Shown: positions 35,261 through 47,126 of the stretch, piece by piece
Layout: each line of letters starts with the position of its first letter
Numbering within the stretch: the stretch's first letter is position 1
Source: Mixophyes australis
Lineage: Eukaryota; Chordata; Amphibia; Anura; Limnodynastidae
NCBI GenBank assembly: GCA_036250195.1
Contig: JAVHZZ010000002.1
Span: forward strand, 273,219,460 to 273,283,459
DNA: 64,000 bases
Direction: 5' to 3'
Notes under the pieces: model-generated
What the model was told of the DNA's origin: nothing
Seen by the model: the letters and a program-made list of their open reading frames with translations, nothing else
Databases searched by the model: none
Made by a program: the position numbers and the translations under genes

Positions 35261-36062
35261 GACGATGGCTGCATTGTCAATAGGCTATGATGGAGAGGAA
35301 GACAATCAGGTTTGTGTGCAGAATTAAGGACGGCCTACCAGGGATTATCATAGAAAATAAGGGGCGCTCGCAATAACACTTTACATAAGATTTATTAAAA
35401 TACATAAAATATGCACATTTATAATATTGACCATCAACACCACGGGGGATGTAATGTAATAAACAAGGAATATATTTTGACAATTGAGTCTGTATTCCTA
35501 TGGTAGATAATGCTCTTAATTATCATCTTTATAAAGTATTCACATTCCATTTCAAATAAAACAGAGCTGGTGACCAGACGTGCAGATTTAAGACAGTTTG
35601 CAGAAGTGTAGATTATATTAACGGAGCTCCGTACATTTCTGTTAACATATGCTTTTCTTTGCGGAGTAGAGAATCAGAAGTGAGACATATTCATTCATAC
35701 GTATCCAACCCGTGGATTGACGAAAACACTACCAGGGATTAAACTGTTTTTTTCCTATTTTATTAGCTTTAGAATTACCTTACTTATCCAAGAAACAATG
35801 GAGCACTAAATTAAGTTAATTTAGTCCAAAAAAAATAGATTTTTAAACAAAATTGCGAAACAAAACCAAATAAAACCAAAACAAAACCAAAACACGCAAG
35901 GGCGGTTTTGCCAAAACCAAAACCTGAAGGTAATCCAGATCCAAAACCAAAACACGGGGGGGGGGGGGACCATCTTTACTTTAAATAAACATTGATGTCA
36001 GTCGCAACGATGTTAAACTCAAGTGCCGGAGTCCTGTGTGTTCGGAAGCTCTGGCTGTCAGC

Positions 36063-36101
36063 ATGGCGGTTCCTTTGGAAAGCTGCACATTCCGTGTTCA
36101 G
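36063..36101 (+). CDS. Candidate first coding exon of an unknown gene
   Basis: An ATG in strong context (AGCATGG) opens MAVPLESCTFRVQ and runs straight into a CAG|GTAAGT donor. The preceding 80 bp has several CpGs in an otherwise AT-rich, CpG-poor area. No repeat family is recognised here. I cannot identify downstream exons in the window, so this could be the start of a gene whose other exons lie far downstream, or chance. Confidence 0.25.
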
Positions 36102-36980
36102 GTAAGTCTGTTTAGATTGTAGTCGTATATTTCACAAATCGGTTTTCTTTTGTAGCACTCAATGCTGTCGGATTTCCCAGCATCGTGAAAAAGATTACCA
36201 CCGATGACGTAGTGCTATTTCTGTCCCAATATTTGTTTTTCATAAGCTGTGAATTATCACTGGTTTGCCCTTTGACTAATCTTCATCTTTATTTCTGTTT
36301 TGTGCACACTTGGTACATTGCAGCATTGCCTGATTTGCCTGTGCTTTTTATTTTACATCCTACTTAGTCCTACAGTAACTATGTCAATTGGAGTCCAATA
36401 AATTAGTGCAGGATTTTGTAGTTTATTTTCAATCCACCTTATTTTATGTAGTACTGTAATAAATTAAACATCCATTCCTTTTGTACTTGTCATTAACCAT
36501 ATCGGTTGTTTTAATGCCTAGGTAATACATTGCTTGCTGTCTCTAATGTATTTATTTTACAATGCACAAGCTGGCACACAAAATACATTTCTTTGTCACT
36601 TGTCATTAGCACCATTTCCTATTGAGGCATTCAATAATCCAGACAATACATTGTCATTTAAACAAGTGCATTTTTTAAAATGCACTGACTAGGGCAAAAA
36701 GCCAAATTTTGTTCTGCACCAAAAATATATGACAAACGATCCTTAAGCCGAAGCAGTTGTTATATAGATGTCAGTCAAACATGTGAAATTATTGACTAGC
36801 TAGCCCTTGCTGGCAGTTCACATGATAATGAATGCTAGGCAAAAAAAAAAACAATTATCAGACAAACAAAATTTGTGACTTTTCTAAGCGCTCTTATACA
36901 CAGCTGCCTTAAATATAACACTGAGGAAACCACTTTCCTCTACAGACCATCTAAAATGTATATAACAATGTGTATATATA
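36102..36980. other. AT-rich sequence without recognised features
   Basis: Only short ORFs without domains. It would be intron 1 if the exon at 36063 is real. Confidence 0.35.
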
Positions 36981-37715
36981 TATCAGGCGCTTATGAGTTT
37001 TGTCAATAGATTACTAATTAAACAAATTGTTTCATCCAAATAAATTGTCATAATTCACTATATTCTTAACAAAATAGTTCCTCCATGGTAGATAAATAGC
37101 ACATCGACATCTTCAAAAATCTTAAGAGTGCTTTTCAAAACTTTGTCAGTTCCCTCCGAATTTCACATAAATAAGGATAAGGAAAGCAGCTTTGTCGGAT
37201 CCCTCCGGTATTTCTCCAGATATATACAAGAAAAACATAAACAGAGGAATCGTTTATAAATAATCTCTCTTAATGTCAATGATGTATATTCTATAATAGC
37301 CCAGATAGAGGAAAACTTTGAGAGATTGAGCGAATACGTTGGAAAGGAGCTTTTATGATTAACACCTGGTGTAGGATATTTTGCAGGTGCTGTTTGTAAA
37401 TTAGCATACACCACAAAACAAATAAATAAATAGTAGAATTGACGGGGTTATGAACCCCTTCCAATCTGCTTACTTTCAAAATGTAAATAGTGGGTCATTG
37501 AAAGTCCTGATTTCACCAATCTGTGTTCAGCTCCGAATATCACATATAAAAGTAAATGAACAAAACGGGCACATAGTGCATTATCTCAAAACCGAGTAAG
37601 TTTAATACTTCGCAAAACAGCATCATAAAAAAACAAACTTGTTAAACACTTCAAAAAACGACATCACATAAAACAATGAATTGATATGGAATAAAAGAAT
37701 CTAAAAGTCTAATCA

Positions 37716-38607
37716 ATGTTTTTCCCTACTCAAATGAAAAAAGGACAGATAGAAACATTTGAAAAACTCGTGTTGGATGAGGTGGATACTTGGAAAGATG
37801 TAAAAAAGAAAAAACTATTTAATTTAACGAAAAAAGAGAGATTAGCTATTGATTCCTTAAAGAAGAATAGTGATATTATAATAAAACCGGCTGACAAAGG
37901 CGGAGCCATAGTGATCATGGAAAAATCTAAGTACATTACAGAGATAAATCAGCAACTTAATGATGGAAAAACCTATGTGAAATTGAGAGGAGATCCAACC
38001 AAACAAATTGAAAAGGAATTAAGCTGCCTAATTGAGAAATACAAAGCGAAAGGTACTCTTAATCCAACTATAGCAGACTTTGTGTCATGTAATAATCCAA
38101 CAATACCAAATATATATATATTCTTCCAAAGATACATAAGAATATTGATACCCCCCCAGGAAGACCCCCGGGGGTTAATTCAATTACATCTAATCTCTCT
38201 ATGTACGTAGATCATCTATTGCAACCTCATGTCATAAAAATTAAATCTTACCTAAAGGACACGAGAGATGCTCTAGAAAAAATTAATAATATAGAATGGG
38301 AAGAAAATTGGTACTTAGTTACCGCAGATGTCTTATCTTTATATACCATCATACAGCATGAAAAGGGGCTAAATGCTATTAAAAAGACTCTACAAGATAA
38401 TAATGTTAATGAGGATGAATGCGAGTTCATCTTGGAAAGTATCAACTTTATTCTTACTAATAAATACTTTCATTTTGAGGAATCCTTCTACCTCCAGAAG
38501 GTGGGAACAGCCATGGGCACCAGGTTTGCTCCCTGCTATGCCAACATATTCATGGGTGTATGGGAAGATCATCACCTGTGGTCTGTTGAGGGGTGGGGAG
38601 CGAACCT
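37716..38607 (+). pseudogene. Penelope-like reverse transcriptase, N-terminal part
   Basis: The first frame (37716-38120) has IIIKPADKGGAIVIMEK, characteristic of Penelope-like elements. A frame change near 38120-38200 breaks the PKIHK/PPGRP region. The second frame (38201-38607) includes VTADVLSLYT, then the AMGTRFAPCYANIFMG block, matching Penelope-type RT motif 4. This family uses RT plus a GIY-YIG nuclease to retrotranspose and has telomerase-like RT. The frameshift and insertion make it inactive. Confidence 0.85.
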
Positions 38608-38608
38608 G

Positions 38609-40155
38609 GGGGTAAATGTATCAAAGTGCGATTTTGCAGCTCCAGCGATTTTCTCGGGAGAGTTGAAACTCGCCGATGTATGAAGCTGAGTTTTCATACA
38701 AAATCGCCAGAGTTCTGCTTCTGTCAAAATCACTACTTGCAAAATCACCAGAGATCAAACTCACCACTGTTTGCCACTGCAGCTATACAAGTCTACAATG
38801 TATGAAGCTGCGAGTTAGCAAACTCAGGAGAGTTTGCATCAAAACACGCCAGATACAACACACTGCTTGATAGCAGCGTGTTGTACAAACACATCACTGT
38901 TACACTGCCCTGGCAGTGTTAAAACTGTAAAGAATAGATAAAAGTTGGAAAAAAAAAGCGTGAGGTCCCCCTGCTATTCATGCTTAACCCTAGTGCTGCC
39001 TGACTAGTGCTGGTCCCGTGAAAATCGGTGAAAAAGTTTGCGTGGGGTCCCCCCGATTTTCCCTTTACCAGCACTAGGCAAACCAGCCAGGGTTGGCTGC
39101 ACTATAGCAGGGGGAAGCGCGGCAGGGGTCCCCCTGCCATAATGACTACCAACCCTAGACTGTTCAGCGCTGGGCTAGATTCCCTAGGGAGTGGGGTCCG
39201 TCGAAAAAAAACAAGCAGGCCCCCCCCCTAGAAAGAACCAGCCCAGTGCTGATAGCACTAGGGCTCTTCCTACTACCCCTGGGCTGTGGGTAGTAGGGTA
39301 ATACGGCGGTAAATAGTAAAAAAAACAAACTGACACCAATTTTGTTTGTGGAACTATAAGTCCCAGCCAGCCAGGTTGCCCAAAAAACTGTGGCCATGCT
39401 GTTGCTTGTATAACTACAAGCACCAGCATACCCACGGCAGCCAGGGCATGTTGGCACTTGGAGAACCACAAGTGCCAACATGCCCTGACATCCCTGGCTT
39501 GCTGGGACCTTTAGTTCCACAAAGAAAAAAGTTAAATAAATAACAACACCCTCATAAGCACCACATATATTTATTAAAAATAAAAAACCCACAATAAATA
39601 CACTACCCACCCTCTTTTTTACCACATCTATTTAAGAAAAATAAAAAAAAACAAATACTTACCAATGATGTCTTCTTTCTTCTTCCAAAGGTCCTGGCTT
39701 GCCCCAGTCCCTTAATATTTATACTTCCATCTTGACGGCTTGCCCCAGTCCCATCCATTTTATACCTCCATAAACGATTCTTGAAAAACTGGAACACTTC
39801 GCCCAGAAGGGGCCCATATTTGTACATCCCGAATCTGTGTGCTTGATTGCAGAAAAATAAAAAAATTCTTGAGACGCCGCAAACACCTCCTACCTAGTAG
39901 GAGGTCCGTTTCGCAATGATCTTACGTTGTTTGCGTAAGAGCAAAGTACAGTATTATGGCATTTTCCCACGCTAGTAGGGGAATCACCTAATACTGTAGC
40001 TAAAGCTTACGCAAGTAACGTAGCTCATTGCGCATGCGCAACGCTACTTGCGTAAGCTGTAATACAGTAAATACAGCTTACGCAAGTAGCGTTGCGCATG
40101 CAATTTGCCGCGATTTAAACACGCTCGTAAACTCGCACTTTGATACATTTACCCC
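38609..40155. mobile_element. Non-autonomous DNA transposon, GGGGTAAATGTATC ends
   Basis: Terminal inverted repeats GGGGTAAATGTATCAAAGTGCGA and its mirror at 40133-40155, flanked by the direct trinucleotide CTG. A 3-bp duplication is compatible with PIF/Harbinger-like insertion. Inside are palindromic blocks with TTACGCAAGTAGCGTTGCGC (39990-40110), and CCAGCATACCC/TGCCAACATGCCCTG type segments (39360-39520). No transposase is visible, and ORFs inside are not supported. Confidence 0.8.
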
Positions 40156-40349
40156 CTGGTGTCATGGTATAGATTTATTGATGATATCCTATTTGTTTGG
40201 AAAGGTGATAGGGACTCTTTAAATATCTTTTGTGAAGAGTTGAATAAAAACGACTATAATATAGACCTCGCATTCAATATCAGTCAAGAATCTGTTAACT
40301 TTCTCGATTTGACAATATATGTTAAAGATAACCAATTATGTACAAATCA
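40156..40349 (+). pseudogene. Penelope-like reverse transcriptase, catalytic part
   Basis: Continues with SWYRFIDDILFVWKG, where the FIDD box is the catalytic YxDD-equivalent of Penelope RT, then VNFLDLTIYV. It is cut by the gypsy LTR at about 40350. Confidence 0.85.
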
Positions 40350-40727
40350 GGTGCTCGCAGGTTGTGGCCTTCTGTACTGCTTTCTGGTGTGATATAGATG
40401 GTAACTGTGTAAAAGAAAGCAGCAGGGAAAGTCAACAATCCAGTGTCTGGTACACACATGGTCTAGAGAGGTGTTTAATTTAAACCCAAGAGAGTAGTCA
40501 GTAACCAGCCATGATCAAAAGCACAAGTTACAAAGAGAAGCACAGGGAAAAAATATAGCAGGGAAAAAAAGTAACCGGACAGTATGGTAGAAAAACCTGT
40601 TGCTCTGACTGTTGCCCCTGCAGCTGCGGTCACATGACATTGAGCATATCAACCCACTAGAGCCACTGTTGAGAAAGGTATCCCTGGATATACATCATGG
40701 AGAAGGTAAGTCCAGTGGCTTGTGACA
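40350..40727 (-). mobile_element. 3' LTR of fossil gypsy element
   Basis: On the minus strand, TGTCACAAGCCACTGG at 40727 begins the LTR immediately after a gypsy integrase tail and GGGGGATAC purine tract. The left limit is set by the end of Penelope homology. Confidence 0.55.
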
Positions 40728-40893
40728 GTATCCCCCTAATAAGGGTGGACACTGAACAACCTAAAACGGTTTGTCTGGAATTTTTTTATAAAACAGTTTC
40801 AAAAGGAAGGGGATATGCACATCAGTCACCTCAACCCAAGAGCACTCCTCAGGACTATCATCTTCCAAATTAAGAAACTGTGCCTTTGGAGAT

Positions 40894-41621
40894 TGTTAAA
40901 CTGCCAGGCTGATAATGAACTTGCAGAACAGATGACAGAGGTCTTCACCTATAGCAGCCGCCTTTCCCATAGAGCTTTATGCGCTCACAGGTACTCGGAT
41001 GCCCCCAGGACTTAACTCCTAGCGTAGTGCAAGTTCTTTAAACAACACCGCAGTGGCAGGCTAGAGGAGGCTGAGTAGATGGTAACGGATGGTCAAGCAT
41101 AAGCCAAGGTCAGGGGTCACAAGCAGGTAGAATGGTCAAATAACATGCCAAAGGGTCAGGGTCACAGGCAAACAGCAAAGTCCAGAATACAAGCCAAAAG
41201 GTCAGGGTCACAGGCAAACAAGCAGGGTCCAAGGTACAGGCAAGGGTCACAACAGTAGATCACGTAAATAGGTATCCAAGAGCAGGTCTGCACAGCACAG
41301 GACTGGAACGCTATAACTGGCAGGGATGCTAAGCCCTCCCTGCCATAAACACTAATGGTAGCCAATCAGGGCTTTGCCCTGTAATTATCCCCAGGCCCTG
41401 GTTAATTAAAAAGACCCAGATTAATTAGCCCGCAGGCTATAGGAGTTCCAGCACACTCGCCCGGCTGTCCTGTAGAGCGGGTGCGTGCCGGGGGGTGCTG
41501 AACAGAACACTCGGTGTCTGACCGTTGCCTTAGCAACGGTCAGGCCGAGAACCTGGAAGTGATGTCACGGTCGTCATGGAGAGGGCCGGGATGCCAGGGA
41601 AGGGGGCAGCGGCTCCTAACA
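40894..41621 (-). mobile_element. Solo LTR inside fossil gypsy integrase
   Basis: On the minus strand it runs TGTTAGGAGCC to AACA, 728 bp, with flanks GAGAT and GAGAG as a probable 5-bp duplication with one change. It is homologous in reverse orientation to the solo LTR at 48670-49444: both hold AAGTCCTGGGGGCATC-like and GAAGACCTCT segments. Confidence 0.75.
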
Positions 41622-41931
41622 GAGAGGCAATAATTTGTCTAATCTCATATTCTTGTTCATTTTATGCCAGAATTGGATGTGAAGGTTTGTTAAATGTGGA
41701 GTATTGTTTAATGACAACGGTTATTTTTATAGGAAGATATAAAAGACATTGAGCACTTGTAATGTAGGAGGTAATTCTAATCTAAAAGCTAACGGATTTA
41801 TAGTCTCTAAAGCAGGGGTCAGCAACCCCGGGTGGTGGCACGCAGCCCCCTGATGCCTGGCATGCCGTCCGTTCTCAATGACAGCCGGCTGTCATTCCTT
41901 CCCCGACACTGAACTGCTGCTCAAGCGCAAC

Positions 41932-41990
41932 AGTTCAGCACTTCTCCGGCTGTCATTTATTAAAAATGACAGCCGGAGAAGAGCTGAACT
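41932..41990. repeat. Hairpin in hAT subterminal region
   Basis: AGTTCAGCACTTCTCCGGCT and the following TGTCATT are mirrored by AATGACAGCCGGAGAAGAGC after a short AT-rich loop. The arms are about 26 bp with little mismatch. Confidence 0.8.
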
Positions 41991-42029
41991 GGTGCGCTTG
42001 CCGTGTCGACTGCGCAGTTCCTCCCAAGC

Positions 42030-42720
42030 ACCTTTCTGGGGGCAACTGTGACATAATATGTGTTTCTGGGGGCAACTGTGGCATATTATATGTTTCTGGG
42101 GGCAACTGTGGCATACTATGTGTTTCTGGGGACAACTGTGGCATATTATGTGTTTCTGGGGCAACTGTGGCATACTATGTGTTTCTGGGGCAACTGTGGC
42201 ATACTATGTGTTTCTGGGGCAACTGTGGCATACTATGTGTTTCTGGGGCAACTGTGGCATACTATGAATTTCTGGGGACAACTGTGACATATTATGTATT
42301 TATGGGGCAACTGTGGCATACTATGTATTTATGGGGGCAACTGTGGCATACTATGTGTTTCTGGGGGCAACTGTGGCATACTATGTGGTTCTGGGGCAAC
42401 TGTGGTATATTATGAATTTCTGGGGGCAACTGTGACATATTATCTATTTCTGGGGGCAACTGTGGCATACTATGTATTTATGGGAGCAACTGTGGCATAC
42501 TATGTATTTATGGGCGCAACTGTGGCATACTATGTGGTTCTGGGGCAACTGTGGCATACTATGAATTTCTGGGGGCAACTGTGACATATTATCTATTTCT
42601 GGGGGCAACTGTGGCATACTAAGTATTTATGGGGGGCAACTGTGGCATACTATGTATTTATGGGGGCAACTGTGGCATACTATGTGTTTCTGCGGGCAAT
42701 TGTGGCAAAGTATGAATTGG
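42030..42720. repeat. 30-bp minisatellite
   Basis: About 23 units of GGGGGCAACTGTGGCATACTATGTGTTTCT, 29 or 30 bp depending on the length of the G run. The length change shifts the reading frame, so several plus and minus ORFs of repeat peptide arise by chance. Confidence 0.95.
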
Positions 42721-44039
42721 GGGCACAACTATGTGGCATAAGATGAATTGGGGGCACAATTATGAGGTATGATGTGAACTGGGGCACTACTGTGCGGCAT
42801 AACATTTTTTTTTTGCTGGTCCCTTACTGTTAATATGATATTAACCTCATAAAATGAGAAATAATTATATATATATATATAGCCACCGAGAGGGGAGGGG
42901 GTGGCTACAAATTGCCTGGGTCTGCTTGGAGGCCCGAGTCACCTCTGGAGACCTAATTTTTTTATTGAGTGCAGGGGGATCGGTAGTGGCTAAATCCCCT
43001 TTAGCTCAGGTACCTTCAGACGCCAGGTCATGTGACTGCAGTAGTGACATGGTACTCGGCGGGCTGCTGAATATCTTCCCATGCTGTGCATTGGAGAATA
43101 AGGTAAGAAGAAGGTGTGTTGGAGAGGGGGCATTTGTGACGAAAGGTGATGGAGAGGGCCATGTGTCACTAAAGGTGCTGGGCAGAGGGGGGGCAAGTGT
43201 TATTAAAGCATGTGGGCAGAGGGGACATATGTGAGCAAAGCTGCTGAGCAAGAGGGCATGTGTGAGTAATGCATTTTTCTGTAAGAGGGTGGCCTGGTGC
43301 TTATTCACCTGCTAGACACGCCCCCAATGATGTACCGCCACACCCCCAATTGTATGACCACTTGCATGGTAAAAAAATGTACGGCGGCACAACATTTTTT
43401 TAACCATGCTTAACTATAAGGGAGGACACATGGAGTTGCTGTACTGGGGCCATGAATTTCTCTAGGCAGCTCTGTATGCATGGCCGGATTAAGGGGGGGG
43501 CACAGGGGGCACGTGCCCCGGGCCCCCCTCTCTCTAAGGGCCGTCCGCCGTCCGCCGCCCGCATCATCTCACCTGTCAGCAGCCGGTACCCTAACGAGGC
43601 TGCCCGGAGGCTGCCTTGGTAACGAGGGATGTCTTTTTTTTTTTTTTTTTTTTCAAATACACCCGGCGTGTGTGCCGACAGTCGGCGCCAGGGGGAGGGA
43701 GGGTACCCTGCATCGCCGCCCAGAGGCAGTCTCAGTTATGAATTAATTATTTTTCCCCCCAAGTACACACAGCGCGCACGTCAGCGCTTGGTTCGGGGCA
43801 CTACGCGGGAGGATGGATGCGGAGGCTGACTAAGTAATGAATGTGCAGCTGGCCCTACTAGTCTCTCCTTGCTCCTTTTTCAAAGTGGGGACTGTGCAGT
43901 CTATTGATACAGTGCACGGCCCCTATCTCACGTCTGATGGTCACTCCTGTTCAAACTCAGCGGTGGGGCCCACTTCTTCTGCCCTGTGGCTGCGCCCTGC
44001 CATCCTGGACAACAGCTGGGAATCTTAAGGTGAGTAATT

Positions 44040-44640
44040 TTCAAGAACTACAGGGACACACATACACTGATATATACAATAGGCACACACACACTGGGCA
44101 CACATACATAGGTACAGACACTTGGCACGCTGACACTGGGCACACATACATAGGTACAGACACTTGGCACATTGACACGGGGCACACATAAATAGGTACA
44201 GACACTTGGCACGCTGACACTGGGCACACATACATAGGTATAGACACTTGGCACGCTGACACTGGGCACACATACATAGGTACAGACACTTGGCACGCTG
44301 ACACTGGGCACACACAGAAGAACTACAGGGACACACACACTGATATATACATTAGGCGCACACTTACACTGGGACAGACACCCTGGGCACACTTACACTG
44401 GGACAGACACCCTGGGCACACTTACACTGGGACAGACACCCTGGGCACACATACACAGGGACAGACACTTGGCACGCTGACACTGGGCACACACAGAAGA
44501 ACTACAGGGACACACACACTGATATATACATTAGGCGCACACTTACACTGGGACAGACACCCTGGGCACACTTACACTGGGACAGACACCCTGGGCACAC
44601 TTACACTGGTGCAGACACCCTTGGCATGCATTATAGTCTT
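44040..44640. repeat. 42-bp and 29-bp compound minisatellite
   Basis: 42-bp units hold CATACATAGGTACAGACACT and GGCACGCTGACACTGGGCAC. 29-bp units hold CACTTACACTGGGACAGACA and CCCTGGGCA. A block with AGAAGAACTACAGGGACACA recurs near 44316 and 44495, showing higher-order duplication. Confidence 0.9.
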
Positions 44641-44669
44641 TTGATGCAATTGAGGGAGGTAATGAAGGG

Positions 44670-44675
44670 GATTAA

Positions 44676-44706
<31 letters not shown>
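44670..44706. repeat. (AT)n microsatellite
   Basis: Uninterrupted AT dinucleotide run. Confidence 0.9.
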
Positions 44707-44707
<1 letters not shown>

Positions 44708-44869
44708 CTTAATTGATGACATCAGGATTAATAATTAAACTGCCTGAAGGAGTTAATGATTATGAAGGGGTTTTTATAATGAGGCTGAAGTTAATCATTT
44801 TGAAAGGGTGTTATTTCATGATCTTGAGGGTGGTATGTGTGGCAGTCACAAAAGCACATGTTATTATAT

Positions 44870-45110
44870 GGGGTCACTAGGATGCTCTCTGTTTGGTGGT
44901 CATTGGAATGCTCTCTGTAATGTATGGTGGTCATTAGGAATGCTCTCTGTATTGTATGGTGGTCATAGGAATGCTCTCTGTATTTTATGACGGTCATAGG
45001 AATGCTCTTTGCATTGCATGGTGGGCACAATAATGCTCTTTGCGTTGCATGGTGGTCACTAGGTTGCTCTCTATATTGTATGACGGTCACTAGGATGCTC
45101 TTTGTAATGC
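44870..45110. repeat. Short minisatellite, GGTCAT-AGGAATGCTCTCTGTA units
   Basis: About seven imperfect units near 30-38 bp containing GGTGGTCAT and ATGCTCT. Confidence 0.75.
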
Positions 45111-45865
45111 ATAAGTATCACTAATACTGGACAAATTATGACACAGAACAGAAACATTGCATACATTTTTTATGGTGCATCCATGGGACTTTTTTCATTT
45201 AATTTGAAAAAAAGCTTTTTTTTTTTTAATTGTTCATGCTAGTGTGTTTTACAAGTAATCACAGTTTTACATAAAAGTATGTAGGTTTTTTCTTTGAAAT
45301 CCAACTACTAACCCTATAAAAAGGCATAGAGGGCATTGGGAGGGTAGAACCTGTTCTTGAGGGTTAGGGCACACACCACCATGGTTGGGACACCCTAAAG
45401 GTTTGCATATAGGTAGGCAGAGTCAATGTTTTTTTTTTTATTATACCGTTAGGGAGACTTTTGAAATGGTGGGAGATCCAACTACTATTAAATTAATGCT
45501 AATCATTGGATCTCCTTATCATTGCTAGTTTTAATGTGCGCTTTCAATACCCATTTTAATGTGGGGTTTTTATGATTGTTTTAATGTACAGTATTTTAGC
45601 TTGTGAAAACAATGATTTTTCTTCTGCAGACAACCTAGGCGAGCCCTCTGGATGAGCTATGTCATATTGTGGGCTGTAGGTGTCGTAATGCAGGATGTGT
45701 CAATGCTAATAGCCTTATACCCAATGGCGTTATATTACATGCGTTTTATACGGAGGTGCCTGGATACATGTTAAATAAATATTCCTTTTATGATAGAATT
45801 GGTCAGATTGTCTTTTTAATATTCACCACCTACTTGTAACGCTCTCTTGTGCATGATGACACTAT

Positions 45866-45973
45866 GGGGCATATTCAGTTGTCGGCGGAAACTCCCTGAG
45901 CCGCGAGCTGAAATCCAGCTTTTATGGTAGTAGTTTTAACGCGCCGCGGAAACGGCTCAATTGAATATGCCCC
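45866..45973. mobile_element. Small MITE, GGGGCATATTCA ends
   Basis: GGGGCATATTCAGTTG is mirrored by CAATTGAATATGCCCC, and the trinucleotide TAT flanks both sides. 108 bp with no coding potential. Confidence 0.75.
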
Positions 45974-46058
45974 TATGTTCTTAATTTCAGATCTTAGGGG
46001 CCCCCCTGTTTTAAGTGCCCCGGGCCCCCCAAAGCCTTAATCCAGCTCTGTCTGTCTG

Positions 46059-46121
46059 TATGTATGTATGTATGTATGTATGTATGTATGTATGTATGTG
46101 TATGTGTGTGTATGTATATAA

Positions 46122-46161
<40 letters not shown>
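46059..46161. repeat. (TATG)n and (TA)n microsatellite
   Basis: A TATG/TGTA tetranucleotide run passes into a TA run immediately left of the foldback. Confidence 0.9.
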
Positions 46162-46164
<3 letters not shown>

Positions 46165-46921
46165 AAAAGAGAAAGGGGCACCAACATAGTGCATTAAATG
46201 TATAACATCTTTGGGATAGTCCACAAATGTGCAAGTCCCGTACCAGAAATTCAAATTCAAATAGCCTTGAATAAGTGCTCATAGACCTTCACATGAATGT
46301 AGTCTGTAACGGACCGCTGTAGTGTAACGTCCTGACTCCAGCAGGGTCTTCTCCCAGAATATTAGCACCACTTCGAATTGGCTAGAACTCAAAAAGAAGC
46401 CAATATAGTGTAATACCATCACAACAAGTGAAATGTAATAGAAAATTTTAATACAAAAAGAGGCAATATAGCCTCAACTGCAGCTTAAGTATAATATGCT
46501 CGTACATAAAACACAATATAAAACAGCTTATCTGTCCAGTCTCTCGTGCAAAGATGAAACAGCATGCAGGGCAAAGTTAGCCAGTAAAACCACACTGATG
46601 CACCAGTCCGGAACAGCGTGCAAAACGAATGGGAAATTTTCTATTACATTTCACTTGTTGTGATGGTATTACACTATATTGGCTTCTTTTTGAGTTCTAG
46701 CCAATTCGAAGTGGTGCTAATATTCTGGGAGAAGACCCTGCTGGAGTCAGGACGTCACACTACAGCGGTCCGTTACAGACCACATTCATGTGAAGGTCTA
46801 TGAGCACTTATTCAAGGCTATTTGAATTTGAATTTCTGGTACGGGACTTGCACATTTGTGGACTATCCCAAAGATGTTATACATTTAATGCATTATGGTG
46901 GCGCCCCTTTCTCTTTTTGTA
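46162..46921. repeat. Foldback: ~288-bp inverted repeats
   Basis: Arm 46162-46449 is the reverse complement of 46633-46921 with few mismatches. The loop is about 183 bp. Landmarks are CCCAGAATATTAGCACCACT in the left arm and its complement in the right arm. No ORF is credible. Transcription through it would give a long double-stranded RNA. Confidence 0.93.
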
Positions 46922-47065
46922 TTTTATTAGGCTGATACCTGCAGATAGGTGTCGATTGTATTGGGAGCTGCCATCTCATGTACTGAGTATACAAATTATT
47001 TTTTTGTCACTATCACTTTGTGGTTGCACACTTATAAGCGCCTGTGTAGCTTAGAAATTTGGTGG

Positions 47066-47125
<60 letters not shown>
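47066..47125. repeat. (TA)n microsatellite
   Basis: TA run ending in CACACACACA, right of the foldback. Confidence 0.9.

Positions 47126-47126
<1 letters not shown>

Larger units (their letters stand above)
19563..35978 (+). mobile_element. Large hAT-like element hosting nested insertions
   Basis: The left end TAGGGATGAGCGGG is partly mirrored by a decayed right end GGGACCATCTTTA. Subterminal sequence GAGCCCACCCGAAC on the left and repeated CCAAAACCAAAAC on the right (35860-35955) match the layout I know from amphibian hAT elements. Inside are a short tandem of TGTCCTGCTGAGTCCAGTGG-type units (19810-19950), a BED-finger ORF, and a ~105-bp tandem array. The array is interrupted by a full-length L1. 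No clean 8-bp duplication was found, so the exact limits are uncertain. Confidence 0.6.
36981..40349 (+). mobile_element. Penelope-like element, split by a DNA transposon
   Basis: A non-coding 5' part (limit uncertain, perhaps starting at ATCAGGCGCTTATGAG) leads into a coding region at 37716. The reverse transcriptase is interrupted at 38608 by a 1.5-kb DNA transposon and continues at 40156. The right end is cut by a gypsy LTR at about 40350, so the GIY-YIG endonuclease is missing. Confidence 0.7.
43479..46050. mobile_element. Second hAT nested in the first
   Basis: The ends CATGGCCGGATTAAGG and, inverted, CAGAGCTGGATTAAGG are flanked by TCTGTATG (43471-43478) and TCTGTCTG (46051-46058), an 8-bp duplication with one mismatch. 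Inside are a 42-bp minisatellite, a ~36-bp minisatellite and a small MITE. There is no transposase. Confidence 0.75.

Noticed and set aside
42058..42584. Repeat ORFs such as GNCGILCVSG
   Set aside because: Produced by the 30-bp minisatellite in more than one frame. No independent coding evidence.
44025..44392. Cysteine-rich ORFs resembling small secreted proteins
   Set aside because: They translate the 42-bp minisatellite and differ only by frame.
46015..46282. ORFs rich in IYIYIYI or MYVCMYV
   Set aside because: They translate TA and TATG microsatellites.
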